Source: Tamarix chinensis
Taxonomy: Eukaryota; Streptophyta; Magnoliopsida; Caryophyllales; Tamaricaceae
Reading direction: 5' to 3'
NCBI GenBank assembly: GCA_030549775.1
Contig: CM060177.1
Coordinates: 68,129,638-68,193,637 of the forward strand
Length of the DNA: 64,000 nucleotides
Below the pieces are notes generated by a model that saw only the letters and a list, made by a program, of their open reading frames with translations, was not told the DNA's origin and searched no databases. Positions 24,920 through 36,881 of the stretch are shown piece by piece. The translations under genes were made by a program, and so were the position numbers. Position 1 is the stretch's first letter. Each line of letters begins with the position of its first letter.

Positions 24920-25972
24920 TTATTCATACTTGTTAAGTTACCAATTTACCCTTCTAATGAGTTAAATTACTGTATTACCCTTTATACTTATCTAAATTAC
25001 CAAATTGTCCCTTAGGCTTATTAAGTTAGCAATTCACCCTTTATACTTATTACACTTGCCAGATTGCCTATTTGGTTAGTTAGATTATAAAATTACCCCT
25101 CAAACTTTTTAAATTTACCAAGTTTCCCTTTTGGTTGATCATATTGCCAAATTGCCCTTCTTATTCATAAAAATTACCAAATTGCCCCTCTTTATTAATA
25201 AAATTATCAAATTATCTTTCTTCATTATTATAATTATCAAATTGTCCCTTTTCAATTGGGTAAATTACCAAGTTGTCCTTCTTCATTATTATAATTATCA
25301 TTTTGCCCATTTTTCTTCAAATTACCAAAAAAACCCTTTCTTATATACCGAATTACCATTTTACCCTTTTTCTTTACATAATTACTAAAATGTCCTTCTT
25401 CTATACCAAATTACCATTTTACCCTTTTACATTACATAATTACCACCCTTTTACATTGCATAATTACCAAAATACCCTTCCTTTACACCAAATTACCATT
25501 TTACTCTATTACATTACATAATTACCATTTTACCCCTTTATTTACCAAATTACCATTTTATCGCCTTGACTTATAAAATTACCATAATACCCTTTCCATT
25601 ATATTTAATTCACCAAAATACTTTCTTACACCTAAAAATTACCAAGTTATCCCCTTTCCATTTAAAATTACTAAAATGCCCTCCTTTCTTGTCTATTTAC
25701 CATTTTATCCCATTTACTCTTATAATTTACCATTTTTCCCTTATCATGCCACTTTTACCAAAATACCCTCACTACATAAAATATTGATATACATACCCCA
25801 AATACTTCATCCAACACCACAAACTATTATTAATTATCATTAAGCACCTACCACACACATATTTAGGCCACACCTTTTGCACATGCAAAAATTACCAAAA
25901 TGCCCTTAGGGTTCATATTAACACTACTTATACACCAAATGGTCATATTAGCATATCATATCATACATATAC
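24920..25972 (+). mobile_element. Family-A middle fragment
   Basis: A plus-strand piece consisting mainly of an ACCAAATTACCC / ACCATTTTACCC array (24935-25790). It then has ATGCCCTTAGGG and AAATGGTCAT words that match A2 at 20660-20700. Both ends are lost: it meets the 5' end of the reverse copy at 24919 and is cut by A4 at 25972. The expected continuation is not found after A4 (36284 onwards is a different, reverse fragment). Confidence 0.65.
24935..25790 (+). repeat. AAATTACCATTTTACCC array
   Basis: Imperfect 20-27 bp units, in two phases: ACCAAATTGCCC early, ACCATTTTACCC later. Open frames here are translations of the repeat. Confidence 0.85.
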
Positions 25973-27084
25973 TGTAACACCCCTAAAATTCACTACTGAA
26001 AAATTTCATTAATTAAAAGGAAATTGGCGGAAGCAAATTAATAAAACGTGAACTTTGGGAGTATTACCGCCACACTTAGTACCAGACCGATTCACTCATA
26101 CCGTTCCAGTACCAAGTGCTAAGGCTAAGAAAATGAAATACAGTTTGAAAGGAATTCATCATACACAAATCAGAGTAGCGCATCAAATCGTTTATAAGAA
26201 TTTAAAATCCACCAATGGTGGTTACAGTAACAACATAACATTAAAAACCAGAAATTTAAAAGAGAAAGAGAAAACTCTAACGGTACTGGATAATTCCTTA
26301 CTCTCTTTCCCGCAGCCCACTTGAGTAGCACATGAAAATACCTGCAAGGGCACTGTAACACCCCAAAAATTCACTACTTTTTTTTTAAAACCGGAAGTAA
26401 TTAAAATAGAAACACTTAAAACTTGTGAATTCTGGGAATGTTACCGCCACCACACTTAGTACCAGACCGGTTCTCTCCGACCATTCCAGTACCAAGTGCT
26501 AAGGCTAAATAAAAGATTTACATTAAACTCAAACCAACAGTTCATAAAAGAACTCGACAGATTATACATTAAAATCAGAGTGCGCGTAAAGAATCATGAA
26601 TCAATAATAAGATAGAAATCAGAGTACGCATCAAGAATTATATTTATTTCCAAAAGAGAATTAACTTACAACTGATAAAAATATTAATAAAAGGAAATAG
26701 AATCACATAAATATTGAAATATGGCCACAACTCTCTCGAACTTGAGCCAACCACAAACTCAACACACAGCCCCGACTGATGTCTTGCCCACCTGCACAAA
26801 GTCAGAAGGGCATACTACTCGTGGGAATGAGCAGCACCCATGAAAAGGGTGATCAGTACGCTACGTACTAAGTAAGGTAACCGAGCACTAAGGCCAACAC
26901 ACAATCACATAAAATAATACAGGATAACAAGAGATCATAGAGACTAGCACCATAATGTACAGGTATACGATCATTTAGGTAAGAGTACAAAGGCCCAATT
27001 ATAGTCCGGATTAATTACTTAATTAATCTTTTATCGGAAGTCAATACACACCATACCTTTTATCAAATCCATGTAAGTACAAGA

Positions 27085-27440
27085 ACACCCCACTATTATT
27101 GCCGGTGGGTCGGTCACTTGCAGGACAAAGTCCACACCATTATTATTCGCCAGTGGATCGGTCACTTGCGGGACAAAGTCCACACCACTATTCTTGACCG
27201 ATGGATCGGTCTGGTTCCTGCTCACATGGTGTTCCAATGTAAGTAATTAGTATCTTTTAAGTGTCTTGGCAAATTCTGGTTTGTATTTATTGAGCTCAAG
27301 TCACCCCACTATTATTGCCGGTGGGCCGGAAACACACAGGTACAAAGCCTGACCACTATTATTACCGGTGGATCGGTTACACATAGGACACCATGTCCTA
27401 ACCACTATTTCTGACCGGTGGATCGGTCTGGACCCGGCTC
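27085..27440 (+). repeat. CACTATTAT/CCGGTGG array of A3
   Basis: Six units of CCACTATTATTGCCGGTGG or close variants, followed by ATCGG, with spacers carrying GGACAAAGTCCA or ACACATAGGACA. Confidence 0.85.
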
Positions 27441-28314
27441 AATAATCTTCCATTTTAAATGATTAGTATCTTAAGTATCTTATTCAAAGGCTTTCACCAT
27501 GGACATACACGAATCATAAATCATAAATTCCATATTCATCATCATACTTTATTCACCAATTACACATGTGCTACCACCAAACCCTAGACATACATGAATC
27601 TCTCCCTTTACAATTATCCTCCAATTCTATTTCACATCTCACTCTAGGGTTTTATCCTGAAACCCTAATATAGGCCTTAACATCCCCTCTTACTCCACCT
27701 CACATCACCTAAATCATTTTAACACTCCACACATCACAAATCATCGATTCCATTCTCATAATTACACCTTAATCACCAAAAACACATGATACAACAAAAA
27801 CCTTAAGTAGCCACACCAAACCCTAATCAATCACCACAAACCATAATTAACCACTCCAAACCCTATTTAACCATAACAATCACAATTAGCCATTCCAAAC
27901 CTTAATTAATCACGACAATTCACAAATTAGCCACTCCAAACCCTAACTCAGTCTCCTACGTACCCAGATAATGCTCTACGTACTATATTTCACCCAAAGT
28001 ATTTAAATGCCCAAAAAACACTTACATTACGTTCCTCACATCCCAAATCGACTTTCCACACATAAATTTTATACCCGTGCAGACATTAACCTCCCAATGC
28101 AAACCTTCAAACTTCTTCATGCAAACCCTAAAATCCCATGTAAACCCTAAATTCAACCATGCAGCCTTAGATTCTTTCATATAATTAAAACCCTAGATTC
28201 CTCCATACAGAACCTTATATTCAATCTATACACAACCAAAGATTCATCATTCAAACCATATAAAATTAAGGATTCATCCATACAAAACCCAAAGATTCTT
28301 CCATATAATACAAT

Positions 28315-28655
28315 TGATTAGATTCTCCCATTCATAACCACAAATTAGATTCTCCCAAGCAAAAACATAAATTGGATTCCCCTAAATAAATCATAAATTA
28401 GATTCTCCCAAATAACATCATAAATTGAATTCTCCCAAACAAACCATAAATTCGATTCTCCTATATAACATCATAAATTAGATTCTCCCAATTAACATCA
28501 TAAATTAGATTCTCCCAAACACACTATAAATTTGATTCTCCCATATAACATCATAAATTAGATTCTCCTAGATAAAACCATATAATATATTCTCCACATA
28601 AAACCATAAATTATATTCTTCCCCATAAAACCATACATTAGATTATTCCTTATAA
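28315..28655 (+). repeat. ~30-bp ATTAGATTCTCCCA tandem array of A3
   Basis: About ten units of ATAAATTAGATTCTCCCA plus 12-16 variable bases. It is a different tandem sequence from the arrays in the middle of A1, A2 and A4. Confidence 0.8.
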
Positions 28656-29265
28656 AACCGTAAAATTAGGTCAACTCACTTCCCTTAGTCAACTTCCTTC
28701 CCCGTCCTCCTTTTTCATCCTTTCTCCCACACAAACCACATCGACATCCTCTCATGCATGTCTTACAGGGTCACAACACATATCGTCACATACACAAAGT
28801 ACACATGCCATACAAAAACATACTTCAACTCCATGTCATACCACATACAAAATAATTAATAATAATCATAAACATAGAATACATAGCATATAAAGCACAT
28901 AATGCACATAAGCACACAAAAGGCCTTAGCATCCCTTACCTAAAATGACACCGGTCTTGGAGCACGCTCCTACGCCTCCTTAGGGTTTTCACTGGTTTTA
29001 CCTATTATGAGGGAAAAGCTAAAATTAGAATCCCTCCTATCAAAATAATATTAAACACTAACTTAATATAAGCCTAGGTTTTTGATAAAATAATAATAAC
29101 AAAAATACCAAAATAATATCAATATTAATAAGAATAAGAATAATAAAAATATTAGAAATAATAATAATAAGGCATTACTCAAAAATAAAGTGAAATAAGG
29201 GATTCGGACCCTTTACCAAAATAATACTACAAAGATTATTTGTAAATTAAATAACCCAATTCAGA

Positions 29266-29266
29266 A

Positions 29267-29301
<35 letters not shown>

Positions 29302-29303
29302 AT

Positions 29304-29358
<55 letters not shown>

Positions 29359-29390
29359 AATGATACTGATTATAATGATAATAATAATAA

Positions 29391-29428
<38 letters not shown>

Positions 29429-29455
29429 CAACAACAACAACAATAACAACAACAT
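29266..29455. repeat. AAT/GAT/CAA trinucleotide array
   Basis: Contiguous blocks of AAT, then GAT (about 29305-29357), then AAT and CAA. The minus-strand frame reads as runs of His and Leu and is not a gene. Confidence 0.93.
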
Positions 29456-30420
29456 TATTAGAAAAACTAATGTTAAAGTATTTATATTAATAATAATGGA
29501 ATAAGAATAATGGAAATTCGAAATAGAAAATAATAATAGTAATTATACTTATAACATTTTAATATTATTAATAGTAAATATAGAAATAATAAGAAGACAA
29601 ATAATAAAATTGAATTAAAATACATTAGGCTTCAGCCCTCAACATAAATAATAATAAAATATTAATGCTAATAATAATAATAATGCATATTAAAAATATA
29701 AATATTAAGAATAATAATAATAGTATTTATATGCAAATAAGAGAAATAAAATAATTTAAGGGTTATAAAAATAGGAAAAATAGCTGAGATGGTCTAGGGT
29801 TCAACCATAGGTTGGTGGGGATAGGCGGCACCAGCGGTGGTTCACGGCGGCGGCGGGGGTGGCCGGAAAAAAGAAAAGAAAAAGGGAAAAGTTGCATGCT
29901 GGGAATAAGATAGGGAGAATGGTGGTGGAAGTTGGGCTGTTTTGAGTTGCCCATAAGGAGAGGAATGGAATGAAGGTGGCGGCACAGCCAAAGGTGGCGG
30001 CGCACGGCGGCGGTGGTGGTGGCCGAATGGAGGGGAAGAAGAAAGAGAGAGGAGGAGAGGGAGGAAGAGGAAAATAAAGGTAGGGGAAGGTAGGGCAGGG
30101 TCTGAAGCACAGTTTGGGAGGTGAAAGAAGCGGCCTTAGCGGCGTAGGAGGTGGCTAATGGCGGCGCCAAGGTGGCAGAGGCAGAAAACAGGGTTGATCG
30201 GGAAGAGAACTTCGCACAGCTGGAGCAGCTTGTGCAGGAAGAATCGAAGGGCGAGATAGATTTGGTTAGATAGAGGGCGGTGTAAGGATGACACAATTGG
30301 CCAGAATGGGCGGTTAAGTTTGCCGGAGGCGGCGGAAGAGACATCTAAAAGGGTGGCGGCGGAAAAAGGAAAATTCTGGGTTGGAGGATCAAGAGCTCCA
30401 TACAGAGCTGCTTACGAGTG

Positions 30421-30430
30421 TATTTATAGG
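30421..30430 (+). promoter_or_regulatory. Candidate LTR TATA box of A3
   Basis: TATTTATAGG occurs in the GC-rich block, about 1,020 bp before the element end. The identical word is at 58106 in A5. Confidence 0.35.
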
Positions 30431-31744
30431 CTTAGAAAAGAGGGTAGGGTTATGTGGGTTGGCTAGTAAATAGGGAAAGTAGGTTTCCGGTCGTCGGTGG
30501 CGAGGTCGGCCTAAGGGAGTCAAAATTTGGGTAGGGGAATGCGTAGGAGAGAGAGAGGAAAAATCACACGAAAGGGGAGTTGATTGGGTTTATGCAGTCG
30601 CCGAATCAAGGGGAAGAGAAAGGGAGGAGATCGGCCGATCAAAACGGGCGAGGCCGCCGGCAAAAATCTCGGACGGGCGGCGAAGGTTACAGGTGTAGGT
30701 CGACGGTGGCTCGAGGACGAAGAAGGAAGAAGATGGGGGCGATGGACCGGGCGGTCCAGGGAAGAAAGAAGAGAAAAAGGGAAGGAGACCGGGCAGTTAG
30801 CGCGGGTCGAAGGGTACTTAAATTAAACGCGGCATTTACGGCGTATAAATCAATAAAATGCAGCGCTGAGAAGGGAAGCAGAAGGGCGACGCCGCGCGAG
30901 CTGGGCCGCGGGAAAGGAAGAAAAGAAACTGGGCCGCGAGTTGGCCATGTTCGGGTGAAGAAGAAAAAGAAAAAGAAAAAAGGAAGAAAGAAAAGGAAAA
31001 AGGAAAAGGGGGAAAAGGAAAAATAATTATATTTGGTATTTAAATTAATTAAAATATTTTGGATATTTAAATAAAATAATATTTAAATCACTTTTTAGGT
31101 TAAATTAGGATTTTTGAAAGATTTTCTATAAATTCAATTTTAATTAGTAAAACACCCTAATTTTCTTCAATTAAATTATTTATAAAATTAATATTAATTT
31201 GAAACTATTTTCTCCTTCTTATTTTAATTAAAATAATTTATTTAATTAATTTCTAAAATAAAATCTTTAATTATCTAAAATACCAAATTTTCTCTAATAA
31301 AAATACTTACAAATTTCTTCTTAATTTTTTTCCTGATAAATTCCTTTTTATTTTAATAAAATTAATTTATTTAAATAATTTTTCTAATAAAGTATCATTT
31401 AAATATAATTTATAAAATTAGAAATTTTTGGGGCATTTCAGGCACTGCCCATTGAATAGGCAGGGGCCCTATAAAGGGAATCCCTTCAGTACTACGGTAC
31501 TGAGTAACCCTTTAATACCACACTTAAAGACAAGCCCGCATACGGCACATAATGCAAGCTACATACATAAATAATGAGAGATGCATACATAACAATAACA
31601 TACATAATAATTTATAAGTCACGATCGATACTTTTGGGCCTTAAGCCATGTCATAGTGTAAAATCGATATATTCGGGCCTTAAGCCATTATTCCGTCATC
31701 ATTCAATCGATCTCATATTTTATATCCATGTGAGTGCGAGAACC

Positions 31745-32140
31745 CTACTATTATAGCCGGTGGATCGGAAAGTATACACTCAGGGCAGAACGCCTCTGAC
31801 CACTATTATTGCCGGTGGACCGGAAGGTAAACACATAGGGCAGAACGCACCTGACCACTATTATTTGCCGGTGGACCAGTCTGGCCCCGACTCACATGGT
31901 GTTCCACTATAAGTGATTAATATTTTTCCATAACTTTATTCACATACAATACTGGTTTTATTGAGCTCGGGACCTCCACTATTATTGTCGGTGGACCGGA
32001 ATATATATAAAATCATCATCCAGGGCACAACGATCCTGGCCACTATTATAACCGGTGGACTGGGATATATAAAGAATCATCATCCAAGGCACAACGCTCC
32101 TGGCTACTATTATAACTGGTGGACCGGTACTCAATATCAT
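31745..32140 (+). repeat. CACTATTAT/CCGGTGG array of A4
   Basis: Six units of CCACTATTAT plus AGCCGGTGG or variant, followed by ACCGG or ATCGG. Spacers contain CAGGGCAGAACGC or CCAGGGCACAACG; the latter two units share long identical spacers (about 32005-32125). Confidence 0.85.
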
Positions 32141-32789
32141 AATCATCTGGGGCCGGCTCATTAATATTCCACTTTCAATAATAATATATTTCCTTTCTTT
32201 AATCAGCACATCAATCATATTTATTTGCCTCGGATGGGAGATTAATAACCCGGGACACAAAGGTACACCGGTCGTACCGGTGCATATAAGCTACTCGGTA
32301 CCCTTTAACCACGAACCCAAGGACGCAAAGGTACCCTGGTCGTACTGGTGCATAAAGCTAACTCAGTACCCTACCGACAAGGACACTTAATCCATAAGTA
32401 TGCATACCCCCTAACTAGGTCCGTAGAGCTAGAAAGAGTAAGATATAGGGTCTGGCTAGGGCACAAAGGCACACCAGCAAATACTAGAATAATTGTGGAC
32501 TAAACCACATCCTTAGGGTAGCGACCCCTAAGGAGTCACCATTCCCGATCTCGAGGTCTTTCACTTTAAGTAATAGTGTCTTAATTAAGGTGGTCACGAA
32601 AAGCACGATAATCCGATACTTATTCACTTTCAATCATTCTGATATTATTAATCGTTTCTTATTCAGATGATTATCCAGGATATCATAGAGAAACCATTAA
32701 GGCCATACTAATTATTAAATACTCTTACTTGGCTAATTAGCATTATTTAAATCATATTATAATGGTCCACAATCACAACGACATATTAG

Positions 32790-34200
32790 GTACAAATTAC
32801 TCATTTACCCCTTTCTTATATAATTGCTAAGTCATCCCTTTCTTACTTGATAGATTACTAAATTGCCCTTGAGTTGGATAAATCACTAAATTACCCTCCT
32901 TCATTATCCTTTAGGTTACATAATTACCAAATTACCCCTTGTCCAATTTAGGTTACTAAATTATCTCCTACACTTTTTAGGTCACCATTCACCCCTCATA
33001 ATTGCTACACTTATCATATTCCCATTTGGTTGGTTAGATTACCAAATCGCCCTTCTCCTTTGTTATAATTACTAAATTGCCATTGAGTTGGATAAATCAC
33101 TAAATTACCCTCCTTCATTATCATGATTACTATTTTTCCCCCTTTAGTTGGTTAAACAATTATCACTTTACCCTTTAATCGGCTAAATTACCAAATTGCC
33201 CCTTTAGTTGGATAAGTTACCAAATTATCCTTCTCCTTTATCATAATTACCATTTACCCCTCTCAATTATTTTAATTGCCATTTACCCTTTTTAATTATT
33301 ATAAATCCCAAATTACCCTTCTTCATAATTACAAATATTAATTTACCCTTCTTCATAATTATAATTACCAATTCTACCCTTCTCCATATTTATACTTATT
33401 AATCTACCCTTCTCCATCTTTATAATTACCATATTACCCTTCTCCATTATTAAAATTACCATGATGCCCTTTTATTGATTAATTTACCAAATTACCCTTC
33501 TCTATTATCATAATTGTCCAATTACCCTTTTTTAATCATACTTTAATTATTAATTTATCCTTTGTCGTTATCATTATTACCAAGTTACCCCTTACTACCC
33601 CTTACTTTCAAATTACCATAATATCCTTTTATTTACAAAATTTACCACAATACCCTTTCACTTATAAATTACCATAACACTCCTTTTACTTTACAAATTA
33701 CTATTTTACCCCTTTGCATCCAAAATTACCATTTTTATCTTTCCTTACAAATTACCATTTTGCCCTTCTTTTCCCAAAATTACCATATTGCCCCTTTCCT
33801 TGAAAAATTACCATAATGCCCTCCTTCATCCAAAGTTACTATTTTACCCCTACTTCCAAAATTACAATTCTTACCACTTACTTATAAAATTACTATATTG
33901 CCCCTTTAACTTCAAAATTACCGCTTTACCCTTTTCTCCAAAATTTACCATGATACCCCTTTACTTATAAATTTATCAATTTGCCATTTAATCATAAAAT
34001 TTCCATATTATTCTTTTACCTCAAAAATTACCATAATACCCTTCTTTCTCACAACTTACAATTTTATCCATTTACTTATAAAATTATCATCCCACCCCTT
34101 TCTTTTGAAATTACCAAATTACCCTTTTACTTATAAAATTACCGAAATACCCTTTTCACTTATAAAATTTCTACTCAACCCCTTTATTCACCACTTTTAT
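32790..34200 (+). repeat. AAATTACCATTTTACCC array of A4 (~1.4 kb)
   Basis: The longest of the three such arrays, with roughly 55-60 imperfect units of 20-27 bp. The left half favours ACCAAATTACCC, the right half ACCATTTTACCC or ACCATAATACCC. Confidence 0.85.
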
Positions 34201-36283
34201 GAATTTACTAACACTACATAAAATAATGATATTAGTGCTTCATTCTTATTATCTAAGTCCACCAACATGTCATTATTCAACATAATACTCATTAGCAACT
34301 ACATACATTAGGTCACATACTTCATAAGCATAATTACTAAAATACCCTTAGACAATAATATTATTCATACATTAGCAACATATTACATCATATACCAACA
34401 TTTAGCATTTCCATCAACAATCAAACTCCTTCCTTAATTAACATACCTACATATGGCACAAAAGTTAGCATGCTTTTCCTTTTCACCCAACAATATAAGA
34501 AACCATATATATATCATGCTAAGCACACAAAACATGCATAAAATCATACTAAATCCCTAATGTGCTAGCATACGTTTTTCCATATATTTAAGGGAGGATT
34601 AACGGTTACCTTAATCCCGCAAAATATCAAATCTTACCAAGCATAACTAGCAACTCAACACCTAAAAATAATATCCATCATATTTATGTTAGAAATAAGA
34701 ATCCAAGCATAAAACTTTATAAATTTTAATTAAATCATAAAATACCATTATACCTTAAAAATTAGCCAAATAATTATCAAAATAAAGGGGAGCTCACGCT
34801 GCATGAGCAGCGTGAGTTTCATGCAGAAATGAGAGGGGAAAAGGCTCGAAGAGGGGTGAAGTAGAAGAGGGGAGAGGTGGCTCGGTTTAGGGACTTTAGG
34901 CTAGAAAAGAAGGTAGTTGGGGGAGGTTTCAAGGCAAGGGAATGGTGCAGAAGTGAAGAGGGGGTGTAGGTGGAGGCTAAGGGTGGTTTAACGGCGGCAT
35001 AGGGCGGCGGAGACGGCAGCGGTAAGGTGGCGAAGTTGGCTGCCGAGAAGGGTCGAGGTGGAGGGGTTGTGAAGGAAGGAAAAGGAGAGGGAAAAATGGA
35101 GGGGTTCAAGAGCTATTTTCGGCCAAATAAGGCATGGCGGTGGTAGAGGGGGTTGTAGGGTGTCGAACGGAGGGTTGGGTGGTGGCATAGGTGGCCGGAA
35201 GGCGGCGGAAGTGGTGGTTGCAGGTGGCTCGGCGGTAAGGGGGAAAATGGGGAGAAAAAGAAAAGGGGTGGAGGAGGGAGGAAGTGCAGGGCTCGAAGGG
35301 CTTGGGGGGTCTCGTGGTGGTGCAGGGTGGTAGTAGGTGGTGGCAGAAGGTGGCGCAGGGGTTGGTCTTGGTGGTTCAAGCGGCGGCGGACGACGGCGTG
35401 GAGAGAAAATAGAAAAAAAATGGGGAAGAAGGAAGGAGAGAAGAGGGAGCTCGGGGGAAGGAGAAGGCTCGAAAATGAGGGGAATGAAGGGCTGGGGAGA
35501 TGGAGAAAAAGAAGAGGGAGAAGAGAGGGGCAGGGCTGGTCGCCGATCGGTGTTGTAGGTTGTAGGGTTGGTCGGGTGGCAGGGGAAAGAGGGGGAAGAA
35601 GAAGGAAAGGGAGAGAGGCACGTGAGCTGTGGTCTAGGGGCTGATTTGGCTTGAAATGGGAAAGAAAATGACGAGAAAGGGAGAGGAAGTAGCAGGGAGG
35701 CAGGTGGTTGGGCATGCGCAGGTTGTCGGGCATGGGGGCAGTGAGAAAGGAAGAAGATGAAGGGAGAAGCCGACCGGTCAGAAAAAAAAGAAAGGAGGCA
35801 GAGGCTATGCTGGGCGGGCGCGAGGAGGAGAAGGGGGACGGGCCTGGCCCAAATGCGCGGGGGAGTATGCCAGGCCAACGGCCCAAAGGAGGGGGAAAAT
35901 GGAAAAAAGAAGAGAAGAAAAGGAAAAGGGGGAAAAAGGGAATGGAAAATGGGGGAAAATAAAATAAATTAATTTATAAAATCATAAAATGTAATATTCT
36001 TGATAAATTATTTAGTTTAATAATTTATTTTATCATAATCTAAAATATTAATTTAAAAAGGATAAAGTGGGTAAAATATTAGTTTGAAAAATTATTTAAA
36101 TAAAATAATATGATAACTAGCAAAATATTTATTTTTAATTTATTAAATGCTCTTATCCAAATTTACATACTCCAAAATCCATAAAATAATTAAAATAAAT
36201 AATTTTAAAATCAAATTTTATTTCAAATAAAAGTTATTTATTAAAATATAGGTTTTCGAAATTTTTGGGGGTATCACATATAC

Positions 36284-36881
36284 TCTTAATGATCTCCGTG
36301 ACTCATGAATTTTGTGAGAAATATACTAAACCATGAATCCCTTATACTTCATGTGAAGCATAATATTTTGTGAATCTCATGTCTATTTTTGAGCATGATA
36401 CTATCTCTTCTCATGTGCATAATTAGTTACCATTACAAGGACTCCATGTGTAGTAAAGCACATAACTTGGTATGTTATGTGTGCCAATATTACCTATATG
36501 TCTTTCCACGTCCTTCTATGCATCACACACTCCAATTAGTAGGTAACTTGACTTATGTAATATGTAGAGTATTAAAATGCCCATTTATTCGGTCACCTAT
36601 TCAATCCTACGAGTAGAGGACCTTACACAAGTGGACTTCCAATAGTTATTCTTTTATTGCTCCTCAAGAAGCCTAACTTTCTACATTTTTTCCTATTTCC
36701 CAATTCACCCTACTTATGTTTTTCAATTTGTTTTGGACCCCACGTGGTCATATTTTGTCAACCCTACCTTTATGTTATTTATTTTGTGCACCCTGTTTAT
36801 TATATTTTAGTTTATTGGACACTTAGTCTTGTATTTAAAATGGAATAGACAATGGATGTCTATTGTATGTTTGGTGTGGTG
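36284..36881 (-). mobile_element. Reverse family-A 5' fragment, part 1
   Basis: On the minus strand it carries GGTCCTCTACTCGTAGGATTG (rc of about 36600-36622), the counterpart of GGGCCCTCTGCTCGTGGGAAT in A5, and a 7-bp-arm hairpin (AATAGAC...GTCTATT, 36844-36864) in the expected 5' position. It is interrupted by the solo LTR at 36882 and continues at 38226. Confidence 0.55.

Larger units (their letters stand above)
26354..31440 (+). mobile_element. Family-A element A3 (5,087 bp, TSD GGCAC), nested in A4
   Basis: It starts TGTAACACCCC and ends TTTTTGGGGCATTTCA. A perfect GGCAC flanks it (26349-26353, 31441-31445). A4 reads on in register afterwards (CTGCCCATTGAATAGGCAG, as in A2). Order: hairpin 26453-26498, palindrome CAGTACGCTACGTACTA at 26854, CACTATTAT array 27085-27440, AACCCTAA-like DNA 27600-28260, GATTCTCCCA array 28315-28655, AAT/GAT/CAA array 29266-29455, GC-rich block 29810-30960, TATTTATAGG at 30421, purine run 30955-31022, AT-rich tail. 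The proline-rich and charged frames in the GC block look like composition artefacts. Confidence 0.92.
25973..36278 (+). mobile_element. Family-A element A4 (net ~5,214 bp, TSD TATAC), split by A3
   Basis: Its ends are TGTAACACCCC at 25973 and GGGGGTATCACA at 36278, with a perfect TATAC duplication at 25968-25972 and 36279-36283. A3 plus one copy of GGCAC interrupts it after 26353; it resumes at 31446. Order: hairpin 26073-26118, [A3], palindrome CAGTACTACGGTACTG at 31487-31502, CACTATTAT array 31745-32140, two ~80-bp units around GGTCGTACYGGTGCATA (32255-32370), ACCATTTTACCC array 32790-34200, GC-rich block 34800-35880, purine run to 35960, AT-rich tail. No coding domain is seen. Confidence 0.9.

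Noticed and set aside
27600..28260. AACCCTAA words suggesting interstitial telomere repeats
   Set aside because: They are irregular, mixed with AACCATAA and AATTAACC variants, and occur in the same slot of several family-A copies, so they are element sequence rather than telomeric DNA.
29261..29455. Histidine/leucine-run protein on the minus strand
   Set aside because: It is a direct translation of the AAT/GAT trinucleotide array.
34988..35886. Two overlapping minus-strand frames of 296 and 257 codons, proline/serine-rich
   Set aside because: Both frames are open over the same pyrimidine-rich strand, the composition is low-complexity, no domain is seen, and the block lies inside a mobile element.
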